This document shows positions 47,445-56,488 of a stretch of 64,000 nucleotides of DNA, one piece after another (position 1 is the stretch's first letter; each line of letters opens with the position of its first letter). The position numbers were made by a program, and so were the translations under genes. The DNA lies in NCBI GenBank assembly GCA_036380715.1, contig DASVEF010000370.1:7727-71726 (forward strand), given 5' to 3'. The stretch comes from UBA5704 sp036380715. Its GTDB lineage: Bacteria; Acidobacteriota; Thermoanaerobaculia; Multivoradales; UBA5704. The notes beneath the pieces are model-generated. The model made no database searches, was not told the origin of the DNA, and saw only the letters and a list, made by a program, of their open reading frames with translations.

Positions 47445-48920
47445 TCAGGAGACGGGATCTTCCGTCGCGGGTATGGTAAAAAAGAAGGTGGAGCCGCGAC
47501 CCGGCTCGGAATGCACCGAAATCCGTCCCCCGTGGCGCTCGACAATTCTCTTGCAGAGGGCAAGGCCGACCCCGCTGCCGGGGACCTCGGGGTTGAGACG
47601 CTTGAAAATGGTGAAGATCGATTCCGCCTCGGCGGGATCGATGCCGATGCCGTTGTCGCGTACGGAGAAGACCCACTCGCGAGGGGCCCTTCGCGCGGAG
47701 ACGTGCACCCGCGGCGCCTCCTCGCCGCGGAACTTGATCGCGTTGGCGATCAGGTTCTGGAAGAGCTGGACGATCTGCACGGGGTCGGCCTCGATCTCCG
47801 GCAGCGGCGCGTGCTCGACCGTGGCGCCGCTCTCCTCGATGACGGGCCCGAGATAGGCGAGAGCCCGCTGGAGGAGATCCTCCGCGCTGACGCGCTCCAG
47901 CGGCCGGTCCCGGCTTTCGAGCCGCGAGAAGGCGAGCAGGCCGTCGATCAGCGCTTCGAGCCTCCGCGAGGCATCGACCAGGATCCCGATGACCTCGTCC
48001 GCTCCCCGGTCGAGCCGGCCCTGATAGTCCTCCTTCAGCATCTGGGCGTATCTCTCCACCATGCGGACCGGCTCCCGTAGCTCGTGAGAGGCCATCGCCG
48101 CGAACTGCTGGAGATCTTCGTTCGACCGCCGGAGCTGCGCCGAGCGCCGGGCCGCTTCCTCTTCGGCCTGCTTACGGACGGTGATGTCTTCGACCAGGCC
48201 GTCGATCCGCAGCCCCCCGGCATCCTGGATGAGCGTGCTGATCACCTCGACCCAGATGGGGCGTCCATCCGCCCGCTGGAGCTTCACCTCCCGGGGGGTC
48301 TTCGCTTCGGGAGCGCCGTGGCCCGATGACGCCGCGCTCTGCTCGGCCGCGGCGACGAGCGGCCCCAGGGGGAGCCGGGCCGCGCTCTCGAAGCTCCCGG
48401 CGCCCAGGAGCTGCAGGAAGCCCGAGCTGGCGTTCAGCAGGCGCCCTTCGGGCGTCGCGCTGAACACCGCCACTTGTGCCTGCCGCAGGAGAGATTCCAG
48501 CGGAGTCGCGCCGGGAGTGGCACGGTTCCGGGACCGGTCCCCCTTGTCGAGCACCGACGACACGGCGATGGGCAGCGCCAGGAAGCCCGCGGGCCTCTTG
48601 ACCAGGTAATTGTCGGCGCCCAGCCGCGTCGCCTTCAGACTGACCTCCTCGTCGCCATGGCGCGTGAACACGATCACGGGCACCTCCGGCCAGTCCTCTT
48701 TCAGGGCCGCGAGGACCGCCAGGCCCTCCGCCCACGCGAGCTTCTGCTCCAGGATCACCAGATGGAAGCTCCTCCTGCCGCAAGCCTGGGCGAACGACAG
48801 CGGGTCGGTGATCTCCTGGATCTGAAGCTGAGGCAGCTCGTGCTCGAGCACCAGCCTGGCGAGCGCACGATCGTCAGGATCGTCGTCGAGCAGGAGGATC
48901 CGGGGGCGGTTTTCGCGCAT
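47445..48920 (-). CDS. Sensor histidine kinase with N-terminal receiver-like and PAS domains
   Basis: 491 residues from ATG 48920. Receiver-like domain (about 6-125): the acid pocket LLLDDDPDD is kept but the phospho-acceptor Asp is Glu58 (VILEQKL). A PAS domain spans about 140-265. HisKA contains the phospho-acceptor His in MASHELREPV; the ATPase domain has NLIANAIKF, DNGIGI and GSGVGLALC. There is no membrane segment, so it is a cytoplasmic, phytochrome-type kinase. Divergent from the NarL-type pair. Confidence 0.9.
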   Translation of the reverse strand: MRENRPRILLLDDDPDDRALARLVLEHELPQLQIQEITDPLSFAQACGRRSFHLVILEQKLAWAEGLAVLAALKEDWPEVPVIVFTRHGDEEVSLKATRLGADNYLVKRPAGFLALPIAVSSVLDKGDRSRNRATPGATPLESLLRQAQVAVFSATPEGRLLNASSGFLQLLGAGSFESAARLPLGPLVAAAEQSAASSGHGAPEAKTPREVKLQRADGRPIWVEVISTLIQDAGGLRIDGLVEDITVRKQAEEEAARRSAQLRRSNEDLQQFAAMASHELREPVRMVERYAQMLKEDYQGRLDRGADEVIGILVDASRRLEALIDGLLAFSRLESRDRPLERVSAEDLLQRALAYLGPVIEESGATVEHAPLPEIEADPVQIVQLFQNLIANAIKFRGEEAPRVHVSARRAPREWVFSVRDNGIGIDPAEAESIFTIFKRLNPEVPGSGVGLALCKRIVERHGGRISVHSEPGRGSTFFFTIPATEDPVS

Positions 48921-48972
48921 GGACAGCGGCAAACCTATAGAAAGCGGGGGACGAAATCTACTCCACACCAGC

Positions 48973-48978
48973 TATAAT
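48973..48978 (+). promoter_or_regulatory. Candidate -10 box for the NarL-type kinase gene
   Basis: TATAAT in the AT-rich 108-bp divergent gap (48921-49028). No -35 consensus. An imperfect inverted repeat, CCTATAGAAA and TTTCTATACC, flanks it. Confidence 0.55.
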
Positions 48979-49028
48979 CTTTTCTATACCTGTCGATATA
49001 GCCGGCACGGCATGGGAGCACGGATGGC

Positions 49029-50231
49029 ATGGACGTCGAGTACTCCTCGCAGAGCCGCAGCGAACGCCTGATCGCCGGCATGCGGCTGCTCGCCGCCTGG
49101 CCGCGGAGCTCTCTCCGCGACGCCGACGACCTCCTCGCCCACCTGCTGGGCCAGGTGGCCAGCATTCTGGAAGCTCCGCGCGTCCTCCTGATCTGGGAGG
49201 AGATCGACGAGCCGTGGCTCTATCTGGCGCACTGGTCGGGCGGCGGGCTGGAGCGGTTCCGCGAGCCCCCGCCCGACGCTCCGCTCGTGCCCGGGCCTCT
49301 CACCGGGGCGAGCTTTCTTTCGAACGGTGCCGGCGAGACCTGGTACCAGTGCGAGCGGGGGATCGAGCGCTGGCGCGGCGCGCCGGTCGACGAGGGCGTC
49401 CGGCGCCGCTTCGCCGTCGAGGAGTTGGCCTCCTGGCCCGTGCTGGGCGAGGTCGTGCAGGGCCGGCTGTTCGTCCTCGACCGCAAGGATCTCGAGAGGG
49501 ACCATCTCGTCCTGGGGGAGATCGTGGCGCTGCGCCTGGCCGCGGAGCTCGATCAGTTCTACCTGACGCGACAGGTCCGGACCGTGGCGGTGACCGACGA
49601 GAGGATCCGCCTCGCCTGCGACCTCCACGACGGCATGCTCCAGTCGCTCACGGGGACCGCTCTGCAGCTTCAGGCCCTGGCGAAGCTGATGGAGGGGGGT
49701 CCGCCGGCCGCTCGCGAGCAGCTCCTGGAGGTCCAGCGGCTCATCGCCTCCGACCAGCGCGACCTGCGCTTCTTCATCGAGGAGCTGAAGCCGGTCCCGC
49801 GGGCGCTCGCCGGTCAGGCCGACCTGCGGAGCCGCCTGGCGGAGCTGGCGGACCGGATCAAGCGGCTCTGGGGCCTCCAGATCGACGTCCGCCTGGAAGC
49901 CATCGAGGACCAGGTCCCGGAGGCGTTCATCCGGCAGCTCTACCGGCTGCTGCGCGAGGCGCTGTTCAATGTGGCCCGCCATGCCGAGGCGTCCAGCGCC
50001 CAGGTCGAGATCTCCCGGCAGGGGCAGGAGCTGAGCATCACCGTGACCGATGACGGGCGCGGGTTCCCCTTCCGCGGCCGCTACGAGCACGAGGAGCTCC
50101 ATCAGAGAAAGCTGGGGCCGGTCAGCCTCAAGGAGCGGATCTCCGCCCTGGGCGGATCGCTCGCCATCGACTCCTGCCCCGGCCTGACGCGCCTGGAGAT
50201 GCACCTCCCGATCGGAGGAAGGACGAGATGA
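49029..50231 (+). CDS. NarL-type (HisKA_3) sensor histidine kinase
   Basis: 400 residues, no membrane helix. A GAF-like N-terminal sensor (about 30-185), then HisKA_3 with the phospho-acceptor motif DLHDGMLQSLTG, and a HATPase_c domain with REALFNVARHAEAS and DDGRGF. The cognate regulator follows with a 4-nt overlap. The ATG at 49029 has GGAG about 10 nt upstream. Confidence 0.9.
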   Translation: MDVEYSSQSRSERLIAGMRLLAAWPRSSLRDADDLLAHLLGQVASILEAPRVLLIWEEIDEPWLYLAHWSGGGLERFREPPPDAPLVPGPLTGASFLSNGAGETWYQCERGIERWRGAPVDEGVRRRFAVEELASWPVLGEVVQGRLFVLDRKDLERDHLVLGEIVALRLAAELDQFYLTRQVRTVAVTDERIRLACDLHDGMLQSLTGTALQLQALAKLMEGGPPAAREQLLEVQRLIASDQRDLRFFIEELKPVPRALAGQADLRSRLAELADRIKRLWGLQIDVRLEAIEDQVPEAFIRQLYRLLREALFNVARHAEASSAQVEISRQGQELSITVTDDGRGFPFRGRYEHEELHQRKLGPVSLKERISALGGSLAIDSCPGLTRLEMHLPIGGRTR

Positions 50232-50896
50232 AAGATGAAACGGAGGTTTCGCCGGCAACGCCGATCCGCCTGGTGATCGTGGACGATCACCCGATCGTCC
50301 TCGAGGGGCTCGAGCGGCTCTTTCGCCTCGAGGGAGACTTCGAGATCGTCGCGCGGTGCGTCAACGGGTCCGAAGCCCTGGAAGCCGTGCGCACCTACCT
50401 GCCCGACATCCTCGTGCTCGACATCCGCCTGCCGGGCCGGAGCGGCCTCGACGTGCTGGACCAGGTGCGGCGCGAAGGGCTGCCGACCCACGCGGTCCTG
50501 CTGGCCGGCTCCATCAACGAAGACGAGCTCGTCGAGGCCCTTCACCTGGGAGCGCGCGGAATCGTCCTCAAGGAGATGGCGCCGGAGCTCCTGATCCGCT
50601 GCATCCGCACGGTCCACGCCGGCGGCCGCTGGCTGGAGAACGATTTCCTGAGCCGAGCGCTCGAGGGGATCCTCAAGCGGGACGGAGTCGCCAGGCCGGG
50701 GCGGCTCGCGCTGTCGGTCCGGGAGCTGGAGATCGTGCGCCTGGCTGCGACCGGCCACCACAACCGGGAGATCGCCGAAAGCCTCCACATCACCGAGGGA
50801 ACGGTGAAGGTCCACCTGCACAACATCTACGAGAAGCTGGGAATCGAGGGCCGGGTCGAGCTGACGATCTACGCCCGCGACCACGGCTGGGTCTAA
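50228..50896 (+). CDS. NarL/FixJ-family response regulator
   Basis: 222 residues. Receiver domain with VDDHPIV and the phospho-acceptor in ILVLDIRLPG, then a LuxR-type helix-turn-helix (LSVRELEIVRLAATGHHNREIAESLHITEGTVKVHLHNIYEKL, in parts). It is the partner of the overlapping kinase; targets unknown. Confidence 0.93.
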   Translation: MKDETEVSPATPIRLVIVDDHPIVLEGLERLFRLEGDFEIVARCVNGSEALEAVRTYLPDILVLDIRLPGRSGLDVLDQVRREGLPTHAVLLAGSINEDELVEALHLGARGIVLKEMAPELLIRCIRTVHAGGRWLENDFLSRALEGILKRDGVARPGRLALSVRELEIVRLAATGHHNREIAESLHITEGTVKVHLHNIYEKLGIEGRVELTIYARDHGWV

Positions 50897-50903
50897 ATGC
50901 AGC

Positions 50904-51689
50904 TCAGCCCGTCCCTGCCGCTTTCGCGAACAGCCGGAAAAAATTCTCCCCCGTCCTCCGCGCCACCTGCTCCGGCGTCTCTCCGGTCTCCTGGGCGAGC
51001 CGGGCGGCGATCTCGACCACGTAGGCGGGGCGGTTGGGCTTGCCCCGGTAGGGGATGGGGGCGAGATAAGGCGTATCGGTCTCGACCAGGCAGCGGTCGG
51101 GAGGGAGGACGGGGATCACCTCGCGGACGTTGCCGGCCTTGGGGAAGGTGATCATGCCGGAAAGGCCGAGGTAGAAGCCGCGCTCGGTCAGTTCCTTGGC
51201 CATCTCCAGGCCACCGGCGAAGGAGTGAAAGTCGGCCTGGAGATCTCGGAAGGCCTCCTCGCGGACGACTTCCAGCATCTCCTCGTTGCTGTCGCGGTTG
51301 TGGACCACGACCGGAAGCCCCAGCTCGACAGCCAGCTCCCACTGCTCGCGCAGGACACGAAACTGCACGTCCCGCGGCGAGTGGTCGTAGTAGAAGTCGA
51401 GCCCGCACTCCCCCACCGCTACGGCCCTGGGATCGGCGAGCAGGGAGCGCAGGCGCTCGCGGTCCCCTGGCTGCCAGGTGCCGGCGTCGTGGGGGTGGAC
51501 GCCGAGGGCGCACCAGACGTCCGGGTGGCGGTGGCAGAAGGCGAGGATATCCTCCGCCTCGTTCAGCCGGATGGCGGGGACGAGGAAGCCGCGCACCCCC
51601 CTCTCGCGGGCGTGGTCGAGGGCGCGCTCCCGCTCGTCGGGGGGGAGGCTCTGGAGGTGGCAGTGGGAGTCGATCGGGCCCGTGCTCAC
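50904..51689 (-). CDS. TatD-family metal-dependent hydrolase/DNase
   Basis: 261 residues starting at GTG 51689, whose GTGA overlaps the metG stop. IDSHCHL (metal His pair), GECGLDFYY, VVVHNRDS, FHSFAGG and VETDTPYL are the TatD metal-site motifs. 3'-5' DNase/RNase activity is typical. The metG-tatD pairing is common. Confidence 0.92.
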   Translation of the reverse strand: MSTGPIDSHCHLQSLPPDERERALDHARERGVRGFLVPAIRLNEAEDILAFCHRHPDVWCALGVHPHDAGTWQPGDRERLRSLLADPRAVAVGECGLDFYYDHSPRDVQFRVLREQWELAVELGLPVVVHNRDSNEEMLEVVREEAFRDLQADFHSFAGGLEMAKELTERGFYLGLSGMITFPKAGNVREVIPVLPPDRCLVETDTPYLAPIPYRGKPNRPAYVVEIAARLAQETGETPEQVARRTGENFFRLFAKAAGTG

Positions 51690-53605
51690 CGGACCCGCGT
51701 CCCGTTCGGGACCTCGCCTCCCGGGTGAAGCAGGACCGGTTTGCCGTCGATCGACGCCGCGAGCACCATCCCCTGCGACTCGACCCCCATCAGCTTGGCC
51801 GGCTGCAGGTTGGCGACGACGATCACCTGCTTCCCCACGAGATCCTCCGGTGCGTAGGCGAGGCCGATGCCCGCCACCACGGTGCGGGGGTTCTCGTCTC
51901 CTGCGTCCACGGTCAGCTTGAGCAGCTTGTCCGACTTCGGCACCCGCTCCGCCGCCTGGACGGTCGCCACCTTCAGCTCGGTCTGCATGAACTGGTCGAT
52001 CGAGATCAATTTCTTCTCCTGTCCGGTCGGGGCCTTCGCCGGCGCGGTCGCGGAAGGTTTCGCGTCGCCGAGGTAGGCCTCCTTGTCGATGCGTGGGAAG
52101 AGCGGCTTCGGCTCGGGCAGCTCGACGCCGTTGGGAGTCCCGCCCCACTCCAGGGCGTCGAGGCTCGCCGGCACCTCGGTCACGCCGATCGCCGCCAGCA
52201 CCTCGGGAGCGATCTTCGGCATGAAGGGGAGGAGGCCGGTGGCCACGATGCGCACGGATTCGAGGCCGTTCCAGAGAACCCGCGAGAGCTTCCCGGTTGG
52301 TCCCTCGGTCTTGATGAGCTTCCAGGGCTCGCGCGTGACCAGGTACCCGTTGGCCTCGGCGAGCAGCTTCCACAGAGCCTCGAGCGCACGGTGGAAGGAC
52401 AGGTCCTCCATGGCGGCGCGGTACTCGGGCACGATGCGGCGGGAGGCCTCGATGAGCGGGTTGTCAGTGCAGGGCTCCGGCGGGGTCTTGCCGTCGAAGG
52501 CGCGGCGCGACAGCGTCACCAGCCGGCTCACGGTGTTGCCGAGGTCGTTGGCGAGGTCGCTGTTGTAGCGGCCGACGAAGGCCTCGTCGGAGAACTGCGC
52601 GTCCTGCCCGAACACCATCTCGCGGAACAGGAAGTAGCGCACGCTGTCGGCGCCGAAGCGGTCGATCAGCTCATCCGGCCGGACGATGTTGCCGGCCGAC
52701 TTCGAGACCTTGCGGCCGTCGCGCAGCCACCAGCCGTGGGCCCAGACCGTGGTGGGTAGCGGCAGCTTCGCGGACATCAGGAAGGCCGGCCAGTAGATGG
52801 TGTGGAAACGGAGGATGTCCTTGCCGATGAGGTGGAGCCGGACATCGCCCTTCTCCCAGAACTTTTCGTAGAGCCCGCGGTCCTCTCGGCCGAAACCGAG
52901 GGCGCTGATGTAGTTGGTCAGCGCGTCGAGCCAGACGTAGACGGTCTGGCCGGGATAACCTGGGAAGGGGATGCCCCAGTCCAGGTTCGCGCGCGAGACC
53001 GACAGGTCGCGCAGGCCGGCTTCGACGAAGGCGCGGACCTCGTTCAGACGGCTCGCCGGGCGGACGAACTCCGGATGCTTGTCGTAGAGGTCGAGCAGCG
53101 GCTGCTGGTACCTGGAAAGCCGGAAGAAGAGGTTCTCCTCCGACTTCCACTCCACCGCGGTGCCGTGCACCGGGCAGGTCTTGTCGGGGCCCAGCTCCTT
53201 CTCGGTATAGAAGGTCTCGCAGGGCGAGCAGTACCACCCCTCATGGGTGGCGCTGTAGAAGTCTCCCGCCTCCTCGATGCGGCGGATCATCTCCTCGACG
53301 CCGCGCTTGTGGCGCTCCTCGGTCGTGCGGACGAAGTCGTCGTAGGAGAAGCCGAGCCGGTCCTTCAGGTCGCGGTATTGGGCGACCACCCGGTCGGCCA
53401 GCTCGATGGGCGTGATCCCCTCGTTGCGCGCGGCCCGCTCGATGTTCTGCCCGTGCTCGTCGGTGCCGGTGAGGAAGCGGACGTCGTCCCCGGCCATGCG
53501 CCGGTAGCGCACCAGGGCGTCGCCCACGGTGGTCGTATAGATGTGCCCGATGTGGGGCAGGCTGTTGACGTAGTAGATGGGGGTGGTGACGTAGAAGGTG
53601 CTCAT
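51686..53605 (-). CDS. metG: Methionyl-tRNA synthetase with C-terminal tRNA-binding domain
   Basis: 639 residues. HIGH at 18-21, the KMSKS loop as KVSKS, and a zinc knuckle CSPC...CPVH. An EMAP/Trbp111-like OB domain occupies about 535-639 (LKVATVQAAERVPKSDKLLKL). It charges tRNA-Met. Overlaps: 4 nt with hslO upstream and 4 nt with tatD downstream. Confidence 0.95.
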   Translation of the reverse strand: MSTFYVTTPIYYVNSLPHIGHIYTTTVGDALVRYRRMAGDDVRFLTGTDEHGQNIERAARNEGITPIELADRVVAQYRDLKDRLGFSYDDFVRTTEERHKRGVEEMIRRIEEAGDFYSATHEGWYCSPCETFYTEKELGPDKTCPVHGTAVEWKSEENLFFRLSRYQQPLLDLYDKHPEFVRPASRLNEVRAFVEAGLRDLSVSRANLDWGIPFPGYPGQTVYVWLDALTNYISALGFGREDRGLYEKFWEKGDVRLHLIGKDILRFHTIYWPAFLMSAKLPLPTTVWAHGWWLRDGRKVSKSAGNIVRPDELIDRFGADSVRYFLFREMVFGQDAQFSDEAFVGRYNSDLANDLGNTVSRLVTLSRRAFDGKTPPEPCTDNPLIEASRRIVPEYRAAMEDLSFHRALEALWKLLAEANGYLVTREPWKLIKTEGPTGKLSRVLWNGLESVRIVATGLLPFMPKIAPEVLAAIGVTEVPASLDALEWGGTPNGVELPEPKPLFPRIDKEAYLGDAKPSATAPAKAPTGQEKKLISIDQFMQTELKVATVQAAERVPKSDKLLKLTVDAGDENPRTVVAGIGLAYAPEDLVGKQVIVVANLQPAKLMGVESQGMVLAASIDGKPVLLHPGGEVPNGTRVR

Positions 53606-54492
53606 GGAGCCGGAGATTGTAACTCCTCGGGCGTGAAGATGTAGTGCGCCCCGCAGAACACGCAGTCGGCGTCGATCGTGCCGTCCTCGCGGCGCAGGTA
53701 GTCGCGGTCGTCGGCCGGGAGCAGGACCAGGTGGCGGAGGAGCCTTTCGCGGCTGCAGCGGCAGCGGTACCGCATCGGGCTCACCTCCAGGACCTCGCGG
53801 TCGAGGCCGGAGAGGACGGTCTCCATGACGTAGGGGATGCCCCCCTCCTCCAGCAGCTCGCTGATCCCCTTGATGCGGAAGATATTCTCTTCCAGGCGCG
53901 AGATCACTTCCTCGGGAGCACCGGGCAGGACCTCGACGATCATCCCGCCCGCCGCGGCCACGCCGCTCGGCTTGCCGAGGACCCCCAGGAGCACGGCCGA
54001 GTTGGTCTGCTCGCTCTGCGAGAGGTAGTGGGCCAGGTCCTCGCCGATCTCGCCGTTGACCAGCTCCACCTGGCTCTGGTAGCCGCCTCCCCCCGCGTAC
54101 TCGCGGCGCACCCAGAGGTGCCCCTTCCCCACCGCGCGGCCGACGGCCAGCTTGTTGTCGGTCCAGTGCGGGACATCCACCTGAGGATGTCCCACGAGCC
54201 CGCGCAGGTTCCCCTCCTGATCGGCCTCGGCCATGACGCGGAGGATCGGACCGTCCCCGCGCACCTCCACGGTGAGCCGGGTCGGGGTCTTCGCGGCGAG
54301 GCGCAGCAGCAGCGCGGCTCCCGCCATGCAGCGCCCGAGGGCCGCCGTGGACACCGGGCTGAGATCGCGCCGGTCGCGCGCCTCCTGGACCACGTCCGTC
54401 AGATCGACCACCGCCCAGCGGAAGGCCCCCTCTCCGGCGAGGCCCAGCTCGAGCCGGCCTCCCGCCGACACGGGTGCATTCATCTCTTCCAT
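53602..54492 (-). CDS. hslO: Redox-regulated chaperone Hsp33
   Basis: 296 residues. The C-terminal zinc redox switch is present as CRC and CVFC. The N-terminal core includes the Hsp33 motifs SAALGR-like STAALGRCM and EVRGDGPI. It holds oxidised, unfolding proteins. Two starts are possible (54492 MEEMNAP, 54483 MNAP). Overlaps metG by 4 nt. Confidence 0.93.
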   Translation of the reverse strand: MEEMNAPVSAGGRLELGLAGEGAFRWAVVDLTDVVQEARDRRDLSPVSTAALGRCMAGAALLLRLAAKTPTRLTVEVRGDGPILRVMAEADQEGNLRGLVGHPQVDVPHWTDNKLAVGRAVGKGHLWVRREYAGGGGYQSQVELVNGEIGEDLAHYLSQSEQTNSAVLLGVLGKPSGVAAAGGMIVEVLPGAPEEVISRLEENIFRIKGISELLEEGGIPYVMETVLSGLDREVLEVSPMRYRCRCSRERLLRHLVLLPADDRDYLRREDGTIDADCVFCGAHYIFTPEELQSPAP

Positions 54493-54506
54493 CACGGCTC
54501 GTCTCT

Positions 54507-55784
54507 TCAGGTTGAAGGTTGGATGGCCGCCAGGGCGGCGCGGTAAACGTCGCGCCAAGGGACTCCGCCGGCCAGCGCGAGACGCCGGCAGTCCTCGAAC
54601 TCCGGCGCGGCGGCGAGCAGCTTCCCCTGGAAGCGGGCCTGCTTGATCCGCACGGTGCCGAACGCGGTCTCGACCTCGGCCGTCTCGCGCTCCGCCTCGA
54701 AGCGGTTCGTCAGGTAATAACGGCAACCGAGCGAGCCGGATTCCATCAGCAGCATCCCCGCGAGCGCCTCGATCTGAGGGCGGCGGCAGAGGAGCGTGAT
54801 CAGCGTCCCCGGGCGATTCTTCTTCATCTGCACAGGAGTGAAGTAGACGTCCAGCGCTCCGGCTTCGAGCAGGCGCTCCATCAGGAAGCCGAACCCCTCG
54901 CCCGGCAGATCGTCCACCTGGCACTCGATGACGGCCACCTCCGGCCGGGCCTCGGCCCCTCGCCCGCGCAGGAGCCGGACGGCGTTGGGCTGGTGCGCGA
55001 GGTCCTTGCGGCCGAGCCCATAGCCCACCCCTTCCAGGACCATGGCCGGGAGCTCCACGAATTCGTCGACCAGCTCGGCGAGCAGCACCGCTCCGGTCGG
55101 CGTGGTCAGCTCCCCTCCCGGACCGCCGTAGACCGGCACCCCGCGCAGCAGCTCCGCCGTGGCGGGCGCCGGAACCGACAGCTCGCCGTGCGCGGTCTTC
55201 ACCCGGCCGCTGCCCACGTTCACCGGCCCGCAGGTCAGGCGCTCGGGAGCCAGGTGCTCGATCGCCGCGGCGGCCCCCACCAGGTCGACGATGGAGTCCA
55301 CCGCCCCCACCTCATGGAAGTGGACCCGCTCGATCGGCATGCCGTGCGCCTTGGCCTCCGCCTCCCCCAACCGCTGGAAGAGCCGGAGCGCCCGCTCCTT
55401 GACCGGCGCGGAGAGTCCGCTCTCCTGGATGAGCTGGCGGATCGCCGGCAGGTCCCGGCTGTGTCCGTGGTGATGTCCGTGCCCGTGGCCGTGTTCCTGT
55501 CCGTGATCGTGGTGGTGGTGGTGATGATGCTCGTGCTCGTGATGGTGGTGCTGCACCTCCTCCGGGTCCGGCCCTTCGAGCGGACGGCCGTCGACCAGGA
55601 CACGGAAACGGACGCCGGTGAAGCCGCCGCGGGAGGCCTTGCGGCTCTCGACCGAGACGCCCGGGAGGCGGAGCCGCTCGACCGTGTCGGCGAGCACTTC
55701 CAGGGGCATTCCGAGGTCCAGACAGGCGCCCAGGAACATGTCGCCCGCGATGCCGCTGGAGCAGTCGAGGTGGTATCTCGCCAT
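54507..55784 (-). CDS. larC: LarC-family nickel-insertion protein (nickel-pincer cofactor)
   Basis: 425 residues in one uninterrupted frame, whereas some larC genes need a frameshift. The N-terminus YHLDCSSGIAGDMFLGACLDLG and HFHEVGAVDSIVDLVG are diagnostic. A His-rich segment (about 79-109; HHHH, HEHHHH, HGHGHGHHHGH) probably binds nickel. LarC inserts Ni into the pyridinium-dithiocarboxylate mononucleotide for lactate racemase-like enzymes. No larB, larE or larA is in view. The start is ATG 55784; 55802 is an alternative. Confidence 0.92.
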   Translation of the reverse strand: MARYHLDCSSGIAGDMFLGACLDLGMPLEVLADTVERLRLPGVSVESRKASRGGFTGVRFRVLVDGRPLEGPDPEEVQHHHHEHEHHHHHHHDHGQEHGHGHGHHHGHSRDLPAIRQLIQESGLSAPVKERALRLFQRLGEAEAKAHGMPIERVHFHEVGAVDSIVDLVGAAAAIEHLAPERLTCGPVNVGSGRVKTAHGELSVPAPATAELLRGVPVYGGPGGELTTPTGAVLLAELVDEFVELPAMVLEGVGYGLGRKDLAHQPNAVRLLRGRGAEARPEVAVIECQVDDLPGEGFGFLMERLLEAGALDVYFTPVQMKKNRPGTLITLLCRRPQIEALAGMLLMESGSLGCRYYLTNRFEAERETAEVETAFGTVRIKQARFQGKLLAAAPEFEDCRRLALAGGVPWRDVYRAALAAIQPST

Positions 55785-55795
55785 GGGCCGGAAGG

Positions 55796-56488
55796 CTACC
55801 ATGCCAGCCGATCCCGCAGAGACGTCCAGCGCCCCCGGCTGCCCAGGACCAGGTGGTCGTGGAGCTTGACGCCGAGCACGGCCGCCGCGTCCGCCAGATG
55901 GCGCGTGAATTGGAGGTCGTCCGCGCTCGGACTGGGATCGCCGCTGGGATGGGTGTGGAAGAGAACGACCCCGGCGGCGTTGCGCAGCAGGCACTCCTTG
56001 AGAATCTCCCGGGGATCGACGGCCGCCCGGTCGAGCGTGCCGCGGAAGATCTCCCGCTCGCCCAGCAGGCGGCTCCGGATGTCGAGGAACAGGGCCCCCA
56101 TGACCTCCTGGTCGCCGGTCGGATACCGCAGGCTCAGATAGCGGGCGATCTCGGCGGGCCGGCTCAGAAGATCCCGGTCCTCGTCCGCGACCTTCTCCTT
56201 GGCGAGACGGCGCGCGATCTCCAGGGCAGCCAGGAGCGACGCGGCCTTGGCCGGGCCGAGCCCCCGCCGCCGCAGAGTCTGGGGCGTGGCGCCCAGCAGG
56301 CCGGCGAGCCCTCCGTTCTCGTACAGGAGCTCCCGCGCGATCTCGAGCGCCGAGGCCCCGAGGCTCCCGGTGCGGAGCAGCACGGCGACCAGCTCCGAAT
56401 CCGCGAGCGAGCCGCTCCCCTGCTCCAGCAGCCGCTCCCGGGGGCGCTCCGTCTCCGGCAGCTCGCGGATCATCCAAGAGCCCGGCAT
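55796..56488 (-). CDS. radC: RadC-family JAB-domain protein
   Basis: 230 residues. A helix-hairpin-helix-like N-terminal part (ELPETERPRERLLEQG, LADSELVAVLLRTG) and a C-terminal JAMM metalloprotease-like domain with HTHPSGDPSPSADD. Historically called DNA-repair RadC; its real function is uncertain. It overlaps the sirtuin gene by 19 nt. Confidence 0.92.
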   Translation of the reverse strand: MPGSWMIRELPETERPRERLLEQGSGSLADSELVAVLLRTGSLGASALEIARELLYENGGLAGLLGATPQTLRRRGLGPAKAASLLAALEIARRLAKEKVADEDRDLLSRPAEIARYLSLRYPTGDQEVMGALFLDIRSRLLGEREIFRGTLDRAAVDPREILKECLLRNAAGVVLFHTHPSGDPSPSADDLQFTRHLADAAAVLGVKLHDHLVLGSRGRWTSLRDRLAW

